Source of the DNA: Bacillus infantis
Lineage (GTDB): Bacteria > Bacillota > Bacilli > Bacillales > Cytobacillaceae
Length of the DNA: 64,000 bases
Assembly (NCBI RefSeq): GCF_020171945.1
Contig: NZ_JAIVAP010000006.1
Coordinates: 62,001-126,000, forward strand
Reading direction: 5' to 3'
The translations under genes were made by a program, and so were the position numbers. Of the stretch, positions 45,403 to 55,076 are shown one piece after another. The notes under the pieces were generated by a model. It saw nothing but the letters and a program-made list of their open reading frames with translations, searched no databases and was not told the DNA's origin. Positions within the stretch are counted from its first letter, which is position 1. Each line of letters starts with the position of its first letter.

Positions 45403-45594
45403 ATGAAATTCCTCAAATCACAAATGAAGCAGCTGGTTAAGCAGAACAAAGAACTGCAGCTGCGTTTAAAAGAGCTCGAAAAAGAGCATATGCTTGAAAA
45501 GAACTTCGCTCTAAAAGCCTTGTACCACGCAGAGGTTGCAGACGGAGGGAAATATCAGACCGCCTATCAAGCTTTGGACCTGCCTAAAAGGTAG
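45403..45594 (+). CDS. Small coiled-coil hypothetical protein, 63 aa
   Basis: Residues 3-40 (FLKSQMKQLVKQNKELQLRLKELEKEHML) form a clear basic coiled coil; no membrane segment. AAGGAG 8 nt before ATG 45403, a TATACT box about 35 bp upstream, and a terminator whose left arm contains the last codons, together support a short independent gene. Function unknown. Confidence 0.7.
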   Translation: MKFLKSQMKQLVKQNKELQLRLKELEKEHMLEKNFALKALYHAEVADGGKYQTAYQALDLPKR

Positions 45595-45606
45595 GTCTTT
45601 TTTTTT
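45577..45606 (+). terminator. Terminator overlapping the 63-aa gene stop
   Basis: GACCTGCCT-AAA-AGGTAGGTC followed by nine T; the stem includes the final codons of the gene. Confidence 0.9.
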
Positions 45607-45718
45607 GTCCATTTTAAAAAGGCAAGGACTTTTTCCATCATCTTCCGGTTTGATGGACGGGCAGTGGAGGGAAAAGATGTAAAAAAACTATACATATATA
45701 GTAAAGGGGGAGGGCCTC

Positions 45719-46708
45719 ATGAGCCAAATCAAAGTAACTGTCGGGATTCCGGTCTATAACTCTGCCAATCATATCAGCATCTGCCTGGATTCGATCCTGA
45801 ATCAGTCGATGGAACAGGAGAGCATTGAAATCATCATGGTGAATGACGGGTCGACCGACAGTTCCGGACAAGTGCTGGACAGCTACGCAAGCTCCCATCC
45901 GAATATTACTGTCATCCATCAGAAAAATACAGGAGGGCCGGGCGCCCCGCGCAATACAATTATGAAACAAGCCCGCGGAGAGTTTATCTTTTTCGTGGAT
46001 GCGGATGATTATCTGGGTCCGGAGGCGTTGGAGCGGATGTACAAGATGGGGAATGACAACCATTCTGACATTATTGTAGGAAAATTCACAGGAGTGAATG
46101 GGCGATGGGTGGCCAAGTCGATGTTTGCAGCGAATGAGCCGTTCACCAATGTGTATGAATCAAATGTGCTCGAAGCGATCGGCCCTACAAAAATGTTCCG
46201 CCGCCGCTTTCTGCTTGATCATGATATCACCTTCCCGGTAGGGATCTGCACAGCAGAGGACCAGCCATTCATGGTAAAGGCCTATGTCCTGGCACGCGGC
46301 ATTTCAATCGTAGCGGATTATCCTTGCTATTATGTGGTCAATCATAAAGATAAGCAGCATGCGAGCGTCATCCAGGTCCAGCCGCGGGACTATTATAAAA
46401 CGCTTGAAGAATCTGTGAAGGTCATCCACCGCTATGCCGAGAATGAAGAGAAACGGAATCTGTTAAAAGCAAAATATTTAAAGAAAGAGCTGACAACCGG
46501 AAGAAGCATCCTGTTTGCCGGCTCTCAAATGGGCCTCGATGAAAAGGTCCGCTGGCTCAGTGAACTGAACCAATTTTTATACAGCTGGGTAGACGAGAAA
46601 ACAGAAAAGCTTCTGCCGCTCAACATGAGGGCCTTCCTTTTCCTAGTGAAGCGAGGGGATCTGGAGAGGCTGAAGGCGCTCTCCGGCCTGGAGTCAGTCC
46701 AGGCTTAG
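45719..46708 (+). CDS. Family 2 glycosyltransferase
   Basis: A 329-aa GT-A enzyme: VTVGIPVYNSANHISICLDSILNQSM, EIIMVNDGSTDSSG (nucleotide-binding Asp), the GGPGAPRN loop, and FIFFVDADDYL (DXD-type metal motif). The C-terminal half is helical. No membrane segments. AAAGGGGGAGG precedes ATG 45719. The acceptor is unknown; no cell-wall or exopolysaccharide genes surround it. Confidence 0.88.
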   Translation: MSQIKVTVGIPVYNSANHISICLDSILNQSMEQESIEIIMVNDGSTDSSGQVLDSYASSHPNITVIHQKNTGGPGAPRNTIMKQARGEFIFFVDADDYLGPEALERMYKMGNDNHSDIIVGKFTGVNGRWVAKSMFAANEPFTNVYESNVLEAIGPTKMFRRRFLLDHDITFPVGICTAEDQPFMVKAYVLARGISIVADYPCYYVVNHKDKQHASVIQVQPRDYYKTLEESVKVIHRYAENEEKRNLLKAKYLKKELTTGRSILFAGSQMGLDEKVRWLSELNQFLYSWVDEKTEKLLPLNMRAFLFLVKRGDLERLKALSGLESVQA

Positions 46709-46721
46709 GGTGGAGGGATGC

Positions 46722-47624
46722 TTAAAAGGCCAGCATCCCGGAGATTACCGTTACTGCCCTTCCGCCAACTGTAATCCGGATATTCTCCCCATCGGAGCTG
46801 ACGCCCGCTTCAAGCAGTCCCGGCCTGCCGGCTGCATGCCCCTGGCCTATGACCAGCTTATGGCTTCTTCCACGTTCAAGAATACGCTCGAGCATTAAAT
46901 ATCCAATGAGGGCGCCATTCGCGGAGCCTGTGACAGGATCTTCCCTGATGCCCGCAGCAGGAGCAAAATCCCTTGTATAGATGTCATATTCCATGCCCTT
47001 AGCATCAAAAGTAAACAAATGCGTCGTGCTGATCCCCAGCCGGCGGTTATGCTCCTCCACCAGATCGAACTGTGGTGCTGCCTGATCGATTGCTTCACGG
47101 GTCTTCAAGGGGACAAGCAGATGCCAGTTCCCTGTATACCCCAGCCTGACAGGATAACGCTCGTCAATGTCGGCAGAAGAAACGCCGATCATCCTGCACA
47201 GGTCTTCCAGGACATATTCTATTTCTTTTACTTCCGGTGATATTTGAGTCATTTCTGCAGAAAGGAGCTTTCCTCCGTCTGTCTGAAAAGTAACCGGCAC
47301 GATGCCAATATTGGTCTCAAAACGGATTTCCCTGCTGTGCTTGAGCCAATCTGATTCGGACGCCATGATCCAGGCGGCGCTCAAGGTCGCATGGCCGCAG
47401 AAATCGATCTCGCAGGAAGGCGTAAAATAGCGGACCCTGAAATCGGCATTTTCGCTGCCTGAAGGAGATAGAAAAGCAGTTTCAGACAGATTGAATTCAC
47501 GAGCTGCCAGCTGCATCTCTTCTTCCTCCAGGATTGCGGCTTCCGGGACCACACCGGCAGGATTGCCGCCAAATGCCTGATCAGTAAAGGCATCCACCTG
47601 ATAAAATTTGATATTTTTCAACAA
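46722..47624 (-). CDS. PhzF-family isomerase-like protein
   Basis: A 300-aa protein with the two-domain diaminopimelate epimerase-like fold of PhzF: FYQVDAFTDQAFGGNPAGVV, the catalytic Glu in FNLSETAFL, FCGHATLSAAW and REDPVTGSANGALIGYL. Many Bacillus members are not linked to phenazine synthesis; no phz genes are near. Convergent with the glycosyltransferase; an imperfect GGGATGC/GCATCCC hairpin (46715-46739) overlaps its last codons. GGAGG precedes the ATG. Confidence 0.9.
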   Translation of the reverse strand: MLKNIKFYQVDAFTDQAFGGNPAGVVPEAAILEEEEMQLAAREFNLSETAFLSPSGSENADFRVRYFTPSCEIDFCGHATLSAAWIMASESDWLKHSREIRFETNIGIVPVTFQTDGGKLLSAEMTQISPEVKEIEYVLEDLCRMIGVSSADIDERYPVRLGYTGNWHLLVPLKTREAIDQAAPQFDLVEEHNRRLGISTTHLFTFDAKGMEYDIYTRDFAPAAGIREDPVTGSANGALIGYLMLERILERGRSHKLVIGQGHAAGRPGLLEAGVSSDGENIRITVGGRAVTVISGMLAF

Positions 47625-47778
47625 AAACTCCTCCTTCTTTTCCTATTTTCAAGAAAATTCTTGCAAAAAGATAGGGATTCCGGCCTTTCTTCCCGAATAG
47701 GATAGAGATGCCGGCAAATCTATTATACAGAATCACTGCCGAATCTAGTGAAAACAGAGAAGAAGGGGGAAAACTAAA

Positions 47779-49563
47779 ATGCTGTCTTTTTCCAAACCGG
47801 ATGTTGAGTATTTTTTCCAGACCTTTGGGATCCAGACATTTGCTGTAAGCCCGGATGAATCGCAGCTGGTGTTCAGCACAAACCTGAACGGGAAATACAA
47901 TCTATGGGCGATGGATCTGCCAAACCAGTTTCCTTATCCATTAAGCTTCCAGAACCAAAGCTGCCAGGAGATAGAATATGATAAGGAAGGGCGCTTCCTG
48001 CTTGCTGTCATCGACTCGGACGGCGACGAAAACGGCCAGGTCTATGCTCTGCCGAGGAATGGCGGCGAATTAAAGCCTATCCGCACACACGAAAATGCCC
48101 GGCATATGGGACTGATCGCCTCTAAGGATGGAAAGACACTTTATTATACGTCCAGCAAGGAAGATGCCACCTTTTTGAAGGCGTACGCCTATAATATGGA
48201 GACGGGAGAAGAAAAGGTCCTGCTTCACGGCCGGGATGCGGCCACCTTCCTGACAGCCAAAAGCCCTGATGAGAAGCGCTTTGTCTTTGGCAGGATGTTC
48301 GCGAATACATACTCGCTTGCCTATGCCTGGGATGGCGAGAAAGAGGTTCTGCTGACGCCTGAGGCAGAGCCGCAGCATACAGTCACTGATGCTGTCTTTA
48401 CTTCGGAAAACGATATCTATCTTGTAACCAACTATAAAGAAGACTTATCTTATTTAGCTAAATTCAGTCTGGAAACGAACGAATTCACAAAAGTGCTTTC
48501 GCTTGATGGGGAAGACTTTTCAGGGCTGAAATTTGATAAAAAAGCCCGCGCCCTGTATATCAGCAGCCAAAAAGGAGCAGAGGACCATCTCTTCCGCTAC
48601 GGGCTTGAGGAAGGCAAGGCAGAGCAGCTGGAGCTCCCTGCGAGCACCATCGACGGGCTGTCAGTGGCAGAGTCCGGAAACCTTTATCTGCTAGGCAGGT
48701 CTGCAGTCACTCCTCCTAATCTTTATAAATATGAAAAGGGCAAATGGACACAGCTGACCAATAATCGTGTGCCTGGCGTCAGTGAAGAGGAAATGGCAGA
48801 ACCTGAAATCCTGCACTATCCATCGTACGACGGACTTGAGATCGAGGCGCTCTTCTTCAGGGCCAAGGAGGAAAACAGCAACGGACATGTCATCCTCTGG
48901 CCGCACGGCGGGCCTCAGGCAGCAGAAAGGGCTTCTTTCCGCTCTCTGTTCCAGTTCCTTGTCCACAGGGGCTACAGCATCTTTGCACCGAATTTCAGGG
49001 GCTCCTCGGGCTACGGGCTCTCTTATATGAAAATGGTCGAAGGCGACTGGGGCTATGGCCCGCGCCTGGATAATGTTGAAGGGCTTGAATGGCTCATCAA
49101 GAACGGCTATGCAGAGCGGGAGAAGCTCCTGCTGATGGGAGGAAGCTACGGCGGTTATATGGCCCTGCTCCTGCACGGCAGGCATCCTGAGTATTTTAAA
49201 GCTGTTGTGGATATCTTCGGTCCGAGCGACCTGTTCAGCTTCATCGAATCGGTTCCTGAGCACTGGAAGCCTGTCATGAACCAATGGGTCGGCGATCCGG
49301 TCAAAGACAAGGAAAAGCTGATCGAGTACTCGCCGATCACCTATCTTGATACAATGACAAAGCCGATGCTCGTCATCCAGGGAGCTAAAGACCCGCGTGT
49401 TGTCAAAGCGGAATCCGACAAGATCGTAGCTGCGCTTCAGGAGAAGGGGAGGGAAGTTGAATACATGGTCCTCGACGACGAAGGCCACGGCTTTTCGAAA
49501 AAAGACAATGAAATTAAAGTCTACCGCAAAGTTCTGGAGTTCTTTGACGGTTTTATTCAATAA
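47779..49563 (+). CDS. S9 family (prolyl oligopeptidase-type) serine peptidase
   Basis: A 594-aa enzyme of the dipeptidyl-peptidase/acylaminoacyl-peptidase group. Residues 1-330 form a beta-propeller (WAMDLPNQFPYPLSF, GRMFANTYSLAYAWDG); the alpha/beta-hydrolase domain holds the nucleophile in GGSYGGYM, Asp in GAKDPRV and His in DEGHGF, and the oxyanion HGGPQ. No signal peptide, so cytosolic. Probably cleaves short peptides or acylated amino acids. Confidence 0.92.
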   Translation: MLSFSKPDVEYFFQTFGIQTFAVSPDESQLVFSTNLNGKYNLWAMDLPNQFPYPLSFQNQSCQEIEYDKEGRFLLAVIDSDGDENGQVYALPRNGGELKPIRTHENARHMGLIASKDGKTLYYTSSKEDATFLKAYAYNMETGEEKVLLHGRDAATFLTAKSPDEKRFVFGRMFANTYSLAYAWDGEKEVLLTPEAEPQHTVTDAVFTSENDIYLVTNYKEDLSYLAKFSLETNEFTKVLSLDGEDFSGLKFDKKARALYISSQKGAEDHLFRYGLEEGKAEQLELPASTIDGLSVAESGNLYLLGRSAVTPPNLYKYEKGKWTQLTNNRVPGVSEEEMAEPEILHYPSYDGLEIEALFFRAKEENSNGHVILWPHGGPQAAERASFRSLFQFLVHRGYSIFAPNFRGSSGYGLSYMKMVEGDWGYGPRLDNVEGLEWLIKNGYAEREKLLLMGGSYGGYMALLLHGRHPEYFKAVVDIFGPSDLFSFIESVPEHWKPVMNQWVGDPVKDKEKLIEYSPITYLDTMTKPMLVIQGAKDPRVVKAESDKIVAALQEKGREVEYMVLDDEGHGFSKKDNEIKVYRKVLEFFDGFIQ

Positions 49564-49569
49564 GGCTTT

Positions 49570-49610
49570 GCCGGAAAGTACACACTGTGTGTGCGCTTTC
49601 CGGCTTTTTT
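49570..49610 (+). terminator. Terminator after the S9 peptidase
   Basis: GCCGGAAAG and CTTTCCGGC arms with a GT-repeat loop, followed by six T. Confidence 0.92.
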
Positions 49611-49624
49611 GCTGCCGCCAACCC

Positions 49625-49657
49625 AAAAGAAAACAGGCAAGCCCACGGCCTGCCTGT
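49625..49657 (-). terminator. Terminator after the MurE-like gene
   Basis: ACAGGCA and TGCCTGT arms; the minus strand continues TTTTCTTTT. Confidence 0.85.
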
Positions 49658-49659
49658 CC

Positions 49660-51180
49660 TCACGCTTCAAAGCGTTCAAGCTCTTCACTCTCTTCAAAGT
49701 TCCGGAAGAATTCCTGGATAATCTCCTTGTCCGAATGAGGTATTTTCTCGCCTTTTACAATCTGGGCTCCATTGATGCAGCCGCTTGTGAGAAGGATTAA
49801 ATCATCTTCATCGCTGACAGATAATGCTGCAAGGACGCCGTCCCTCCGAGTCGGCTCCTGCAGGATATTCCCGGCATGGGGCTTGGAAAAGCCTTTCATC
49901 ACGTGGCCGACCACTTCCCAGGGGTCGAGGAAGCCGGGATGGTCGACCGATACGATTACCTGGTCTGCCTGGTTCTCAACAGCCTTTGCCATTTGCGGCA
50001 TTTTTTCTTTATCCCTGATCCCGATTCCTGTAATCATCACAATAAGTCGCTTATGCGGCAGCTTTTTCGCTTCCTTCAGCAGACTTTTGAGGGCGACCGG
50101 CGTATGTGCGTAGTCAATGATAATCTTCCTCCGGCCGAATTCCTTCAGCACTTCAAAGCGCCCTGACGGATTCTCTACGCGCGGGAGGGCCTCAATGATC
50201 TGTCCGATCGTAAAGCCAAGGTGCATGGCCGTACAGATGGCTGATAGGAGGTTTGCCACATTATAGCTGCCAAACACAGGCGTCCGGACAATATAAGAAT
50301 CATTCCCAAGCTTCAATTCAAAGCTTGTCCCATCATTTGTCACTCTGATGTTGGAAGCCTTTACATCGGCAGCAGAATCCTTTTTCAGGCTGTAGGTGAG
50401 AAGGCTGCCCTGGAAGTCCTTAATGATGTCAGCGCCCATCCCTTCGTCATCAAGATTTACGACGGCCCGCTTCGCCTGGCGGAACAGCTTCAGCTTTGCC
50501 TGCTTATAATTCTCAAAGGTTTTATGGAATTCAAGATGCTCTGGCGACAGATTCGTATGAATGGCCACATCAAAGTTAATGCCGGCGGTCCGCTGCTGCT
50601 CAATGGCAACGGAAGAGACCTCCATGGCGGCGAGCTGGTCTCCGCGCTTGGCGAAATCAGCAAAAATGGCATGCAGATCGCTCGCCTCAGGAGTAGTCGG
50701 TGTGGACTGGACAAAGCTGACCGGGCCCTTGGACGAGAGCACCCCGTTGGTGCCAATCGAACCGGAGGGGATGCCGAGTGCCGTCATCAGTGATTTCACA
50801 AAAGCCGCAACAGTCGTTTTGCCGTTAGTGCCGGTAATGCCGACAGTATGTATTTTTTCATGGATCCTTCCATGGAATATAATCGATAATTGGGCAAGGA
50901 AAGCCCGTGCATCTTCCGTTTGGAGAAAGGTAAGCTGCGGGAATTTTTCGCTGAATTCCTCTAGAATGGCAGCATTCTCGCCTGCAAGGACAGCTGCGCC
51001 CTTTGCAATGGCTTCTTCCAGGAATGTATGGCCGTCATGATTTTCGCCGCCCATGCAGACAAAGACCGATTGAGGGCCTGCATTGCGGGAATCATATGTG
51101 ATGCTATTTATTTTTTGGCTGGGGCTGCCCCATCTCTGCCTGATGTTCAGCTGACCATATTGCTCAAAGTAGATGTCCAT
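49660..51180 (-). CDS. Divergent MurE-like Mur ligase
   Basis: A 506-aa Mur ligase with all three domains: N-terminal UDP-binding-like domain (ITYDSRNAGPQSVFVCMGGENHDGH), ATPase P-loop GITGTNGKTT (114-123), TTPEASDL, NLSPEHLEFH, Lys in YKQAKLKLF, and C-terminal domain with RFEVL and DYAHTPVAL. It departs from MurE at key places: the DNPR diaminopimelate motif reads DHPG (413-416), GGDRDKGKRP reads GIGIRDKEKMP, and the GKGHE motif is missing. So it probably ligates a different amino acid or substrate. Isolated from any dcw cluster. The start (ATG 51180 or TTG 51237) is uncertain. Confidence 0.8.
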   Translation of the reverse strand: MDIYFEQYGQLNIRQRWGSPSQKINSITYDSRNAGPQSVFVCMGGENHDGHTFLEEAIAKGAAVLAGENAAILEEFSEKFPQLTFLQTEDARAFLAQLSIIFHGRIHEKIHTVGITGTNGKTTVAAFVKSLMTALGIPSGSIGTNGVLSSKGPVSFVQSTPTTPEASDLHAIFADFAKRGDQLAAMEVSSVAIEQQRTAGINFDVAIHTNLSPEHLEFHKTFENYKQAKLKLFRQAKRAVVNLDDEGMGADIIKDFQGSLLTYSLKKDSAADVKASNIRVTNDGTSFELKLGNDSYIVRTPVFGSYNVANLLSAICTAMHLGFTIGQIIEALPRVENPSGRFEVLKEFGRRKIIIDYAHTPVALKSLLKEAKKLPHKRLIVMITGIGIRDKEKMPQMAKAVENQADQVIVSVDHPGFLDPWEVVGHVMKGFSKPHAGNILQEPTRRDGVLAALSVSDEDDLILLTSGCINGAQIVKGEKIPHSDKEIIQEFFRNFEESEELERFEA

Positions 51181-51335
51181 AGTGATGCTATCTAAACCCC
51201 CTGTAATAAAAGCCTGAATTGGCACATTTTTCGACAATGCGCCATATACCTATACCCATACTAAAAGTATTTACACATTCAATTGAAAAAATGTACCTTA
51301 TGAATGTGCTCCGGTAATTCAGGATATTGGAGGCA

Positions 51336-51364
51336 GAAAAAAAGGCGAAGATTAAATCTCCGCC
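51336..51364 (-). terminator. Terminator after pepT
   Basis: GGCGGAGATTTAATCTTCGCC hairpin followed by T7 on the minus strand. Confidence 0.88.
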
Positions 51365-51371
51365 CCTGACA

Positions 51372-52604
51372 TTATGCTTTCTCTTCAAATAGCTTTGCGA
51401 TTTCTATGATGACATTCGCTGCTTTTTCCATATTATCAACTGAAATATATTCATATTTCCCGTGGTAGTTTTCGCCGCCTGTGAAAATATTCGGCGTCGG
51501 AAGCCCCATATAGGAAAGCTGGGAGCCGTCCGTGCCGCCCCTGATCGGAAGGATTTGCGGCTCGATATCAAGCTTTTTCATTGCCTCTCCGGCAATGTCG
51601 ACAATCTCGATGACAGGCTCGATTTTCTCTTTCATGTTATAGTACTGGTCCTTAAGCTCAAGCTGGATGCGCTCTTTTCCGTATTTCTCCTGCAGTGTGG
51701 CAACAGCTTTTTGAAGCAGGTCTTTTTTATGTTCAAATTCCGTACGGTCAAAATCACGGATAATATAGCTCATCTCTGTCTTTTCCACGTCTCCTTTGAA
51801 TGAGCCGAGGTGGAAGAAGCCTTCATAGCCTTCAGTCAGTTCAGGTGCCTGTTCCTGCGGCAGGCTGTTTTGCAGCTCCATCGCAATTTTGATGCTATTG
51901 ACCATTTTTCCTTTGGCAGAGCCAGGATGGATATTGGTGCCGTTAACGGTGATCTTGGCTCCCGCTGCACTGAAGCTTTCATACTGAAGTTCACCGAGCG
52001 GCCCTCCGTCCATTGTGTATGCATAGGTGGCATTGAAGGCTTCCACATCAAATTTGTGCGGGCCTCTGCCGATTTCCTCATCTGGTGTAAAAGCGACCCT
52101 TATCGCTCCATGCTTGATTTCCGGGTGCTTGATGAGGTATTCCATCGCCGTCATGATCTCAGCGATTCCTGCCTTATTGTCAGCCCCGAGAAGGGTAGTG
52201 CCATCAGTTGTAATCAGTGTATGGCCCTTATACTGCTCCAGGCTTGGAAAATCCTTCGGTGAAAGCACAATATGTAAAGAATCGTTCAGGACAATATCCC
52301 CGCCATCATAATTTTCGGTAATCTGCGGGTTGACGTTTTTGCCGGTAAAGTCGGTAGCTGTATCCACATGGGCAAGGAAGCCGATGACAGGAACCTGCTT
52401 TTCTGTATTGGAAGGGAGAGTGGCCATGACATAGCCGTTGTCGTCCATTGCTGCATCCTCCATGCCAATGGCTTTGAGCTCGTCTACAAGCTTCTTGCCA
52501 AGGTCCAGCTGTCCAGGGGTGGAAGGGCAGGTTGTGCTGTTATCGTCTGACTGTGTGTCCATTTTTGCATACGAAACCAGGCGTTCAATCAGGTCTTTTT
52601 TCAT
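51372..52604 (-). CDS. pepT: Peptidase T (tripeptide aminopeptidase)
   Basis: A 410-aa M20B metallopeptidase: [10 protein letters not shown] (first zinc His and catalytic Asp), [15 protein letters not shown] (bridging Asp), [15 protein letters not shown] (catalytic Glu-Glu), [11 protein letters not shown] and the final zinc His in [10 protein letters not shown]. Releases N-terminal residues from tripeptides in the cytosol. ATG 52604 with GGAGTGA. Length and catalytic residues are intact. Confidence 0.96.
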   Translation of the reverse strand: MKKDLIERLVSYAKMDTQSDDNSTTCPSTPGQLDLGKKLVDELKAIGMEDAAMDDNGYVMATLPSNTEKQVPVIGFLAHVDTATDFTGKNVNPQITENYDGGDIVLNDSLHIVLSPKDFPSLEQYKGHTLITTDGTTLLGADNKAGIAEIMTAMEYLIKHPEIKHGAIRVAFTPDEEIGRGPHKFDVEAFNATYAYTMDGGPLGELQYESFSAAGAKITVNGTNIHPGSAKGKMVNSIKIAMELQNSLPQEQAPELTEGYEGFFHLGSFKGDVEKTEMSYIIRDFDRTEFEHKKDLLQKAVATLQEKYGKERIQLELKDQYYNMKEKIEPVIEIVDIAGEAMKKLDIEPQILPIRGGTDGSQLSYMGLPTPNIFTGGENYHGKYEYISVDNMEKAANVIIEIAKLFEEKA

Positions 52605-52661
52605 CAGAATCACTCCAAGCTTTTTTCTTTCATCATATCATTTTTGTTTCGGGAAGCGAAT

Positions 52662-52704
52662 AAAAAAAGGCACAAAAGCAGAACTTTTGTGCCATGTTTT
52701 TTTT
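52662..52704. terminator. Bidirectional terminator
   Basis: GGCACAAAAG and CTTTTGTGCC arms, A-run on the left and T8 on the right. It probably ends the rocB-VOC transcript on the minus strand. Confidence 0.85.
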
Positions 52705-52769
52705 GAAAAATGGGGATTGAATTGGCTGACTTGTCACAAACCTGTTTTTGGCCATATTAATGGAGCTGG

Positions 52770-52922
52770 TAAAAAAAGTTTATAAGCCCTGTTGATTGGA
52801 GTGCAAGGCACGTAGACTCCTGTGGGATTGCAGCGGCAAAGCTGAGATCCCGCAGGAGCGACAGCGACGAGGAAGCTCAGCGCCGCCCCGCGGAAAGCGA
52901 AGTGCCTGGAACGGAAATCAAC
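52770..52922. repeat. Long dispersed repeat, copy 2
   Basis: Same family and orientation as 41217-41366: A7GTTT lead, GTTGATTGGAGTGCAAGGCACG, and the end CGAAGTGCCTGGAACGGAAATCAAC. Outer inverted arms GTTGATT/AATCAAC are perfect here while copy 1 has compensating GTTGGTT/AACCAAC. Interior arms are also conserved with changes. Confidence 0.85.
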
Positions 52923-52988
52923 AGCCCCAATATTAAACAAAAAAGAATAAACAAACCAGCTTCTTTAATCCTAAGTATGTCTTTAACC

Positions 52989-53372
52989 TTAACGCTGAAA
53001 GAACTCAATCCATTCTCTGTCAGGCCCGTAAAAAAAGAAATACTTGTAGCCATTCGGGAGAGTGGTGATTTCCTGGTCTATGAGTTCAATTCCAAGCTCC
53101 TTGAGACGGGTGAATTCGCCCTCCACATCATCGGTGCTGACCGCAAAATGATGGACCGTACCTTCCTCCGGGAGCTGGTCATTATAGCCTTGAATCAGCT
53201 CCAGCTCAGTCTCTTCATTCCCGCTGAAGCCAAGGAATGCAAGCTTAATGACACCGTTTGAATGGGGCACCTCTGCCTTCAGCTCCATGCCGACAGTGTT
53301 GGTATAAAACTCTATTGATTTCTCTATATTTTTAACCATTACTCCTACATGGTCGATTCTTTTTCCTGCCAT
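52989..53372 (-). CDS. VOC family protein
   Basis: A 127-aa VOC protein with canonical metal ligands: RIDHVGVMVKNIEKSIEFYTNTVG (His near 7), ETELELIQGY (Glu), VHHFAVSTDDVEGEF (His) and YFFFYGPDREWIEFFQ (Glu). It resembles lactoylglutathione lyase-like and methylmalonyl-CoA epimerase-like members. GAGGAG precedes ATG 53372. It lies 45 bp downstream of rocB on the same strand. Confidence 0.87.
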   Translation of the reverse strand: MAGKRIDHVGVMVKNIEKSIEFYTNTVGMELKAEVPHSNGVIKLAFLGFSGNEETELELIQGYNDQLPEEGTVHHFAVSTDDVEGEFTRLKELGIELIDQEITTLPNGYKYFFFYGPDREWIEFFQR

Positions 53373-53417
53373 AAAAACATCTCCTCACTATTATTTTGCA
53401 ATCATTTCCCAGGAAAC

Positions 53418-55076
53418 CTAGCACTTTAGTACCTGCTGTATCACCCGGTTTGTCAGGTTAGGGACAATCTCAAGTGAATATTTCATTTCCATGCGCTCCA
53501 GTTTCTTGTGTGCATCCAGCCCGTATGGCCCTATATTGATGACAGGCACATTCATTTCGCGGATATCACTGTATTCCACATAATGCTTTGTTCCCCATCC
53601 AGGGTTATTGTCAGATACAGCACTGATACCAGCTTCATCATCGCTGAGTGCGATAAAACTCATGTCCGATATATAAGGGAAAAAGTTCTTTGCGATGATT
53701 GGGTGAGGATAGGAAGGCTGGATTTCTTCCACCGCCTGATCCAAAGCTTCAATAAGCCTTCTTTCATCCTCCGTCTGTCCGGAAAGCTCAATTCTCGGCG
53801 AGTATAAAGAAGAGTAGAAAAGAATCATCGCCGGGCTCTTATCCTTCATCCACTTCCATGCTTCTTCCACGACTCGAGCTGCATACATTCTTGTATCTAA
53901 AGTGTTATCAAGGAGCAATTCTTCTTTAAAGCCGTCCATATGGTCAGTATAGGCTTGCCCATGCTCATCCACCAGCATCCTGTGCATCTCCTCATATGTG
54001 TAGACGCGCGGCTGCCAGGGCAGCTCGGCATATGGTTCGCCGCTCATTTCGGCAAATTGCCGGTTCCGCTGTTCAAAGGAAGAGAGGGCGCTATTGAAGG
54101 CGATATAGGCTTGCTCCTTCAGCTTCTCCAATACTTCCTTTGGTGACCATGAATGAATGAAGAAATTATAGTAGACATAAGCACTCAGTGCCGTCTGGAC
54201 TGTATAGGAAGGCTTGAGGTCGGTCTGCTTCAGAGATACCGGGGGAACTGTTGTTTCCCCAAGCGCTTCATTGCTCAGTTCCGGATTATAGCTGATCTGC
54301 CTTGTCAGTTCAGCAGCAAGGAAATTCGGATCCAGACCTTCAAAGCAGGAGCCAACATGTGTTTCAGCGCCTGTTATGAAGAAGGAGGGGAGGAGCTTCC
54401 CAACCGTTCCTTTGTAGATATACCGGTTTGTATCTCCCTCAAATCGGGGGGAGACAAAGTCAGCATTAATGGCTGCAGCATAATGGAACTTATGCTCATC
54501 CTTCCATTTCTTCAAGGTCTTCAAAGCAGACAGGACTCCATGTGAACCGTCCTCTTCATCACATTCTGCAAGGAAGACGAGATTTCCTTCTAATTCTTCC
54601 GGATGCTCAGAATAGTACTTTAAAAGATAGAGATGGCTTGCAAGCCCGCTCTTCATATCAAGCACACCTCTGCCAAACATCCAGTCGCCGGATTCAAGCT
54701 GTTCCTTTGCTCCGGAAGGGAGTTCTTCATTCCTGAACAGGTCTGCAAGCTGATCCGGGTCGCATGCTGCATCACGGAGCTGATTGAAATCATCGATACC
54801 GACAGTATCCATATGTCCCATCAGAATGACTGTGCGGCTGTTTTTTCTTTTAGTTCCTTTCACAAAAGCCAGTACATTATACCGTTCCAATTCATCATCT
54901 ATTGTCTGCTCTATAACGAGCTGTCCACTGTTCTCCGCAAAATAGGGGAACGAGGATAAGAGTGTATATAAAGAATGGGCGATCACCTTCTCGCCATTTG
55001 TATTTACTATGCTTTCGATATTGACCAGCTGTTTCGTAATGGCCAAAGTTTCTTCGCGGCAATTAAGCATCTTCAT
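53418..55076 (-). CDS. rocB: RocB-like M20 peptidase
   Basis: A 552-aa M20/M25/M40-family hydrolase matching RocB of the arginine utilisation group in length and layout: VILMGHMDTVG (zinc His, catalytic Asp), FGRGVLDMKSGLASHLYLL, LVFLAECDEEDGSHGVLS (catalytic Glu pair), and TNRYIYKGTVGKLLPSF. Its substrate is not established; in B. subtilis rocB belongs to the arginine catabolic regulon. Neighbouring roc genes are absent. ATG 55076 with AAAGGAGAG. Confidence 0.88.
   Translation of the reverse strand: MKMLNCREETLAITKQLVNIESIVNTNGEKVIAHSLYTLLSSFPYFAENSGQLVIEQTIDDELERYNVLAFVKGTKRKNSRTVILMGHMDTVGIDDFNQLRDAACDPDQLADLFRNEELPSGAKEQLESGDWMFGRGVLDMKSGLASHLYLLKYYSEHPEELEGNLVFLAECDEEDGSHGVLSALKTLKKWKDEHKFHYAAAINADFVSPRFEGDTNRYIYKGTVGKLLPSFFITGAETHVGSCFEGLDPNFLAAELTRQISYNPELSNEALGETTVPPVSLKQTDLKPSYTVQTALSAYVYYNFFIHSWSPKEVLEKLKEQAYIAFNSALSSFEQRNRQFAEMSGEPYAELPWQPRVYTYEEMHRMLVDEHGQAYTDHMDGFKEELLLDNTLDTRMYAARVVEEAWKWMKDKSPAMILFYSSLYSPRIELSGQTEDERRLIEALDQAVEEIQPSYPHPIIAKNFFPYISDMSFIALSDDEAGISAVSDNNPGWGTKHYVEYSDIREMNVPVINIGPYGLDAHKKLERMEMKYSLEIVPNLTNRVIQQVLKC

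Noticed and set aside
46722-47624. PhzF as evidence for phenazine biosynthesis
   Set aside because: No other phz genes are present; PhzF-like proteins are widespread without phenazines.
48691-49626. 311-codon minus-strand frame opposite the S9 peptidase
   Set aside because: Antisense to intact catalytic motifs of the peptidase, with no family features of its own.
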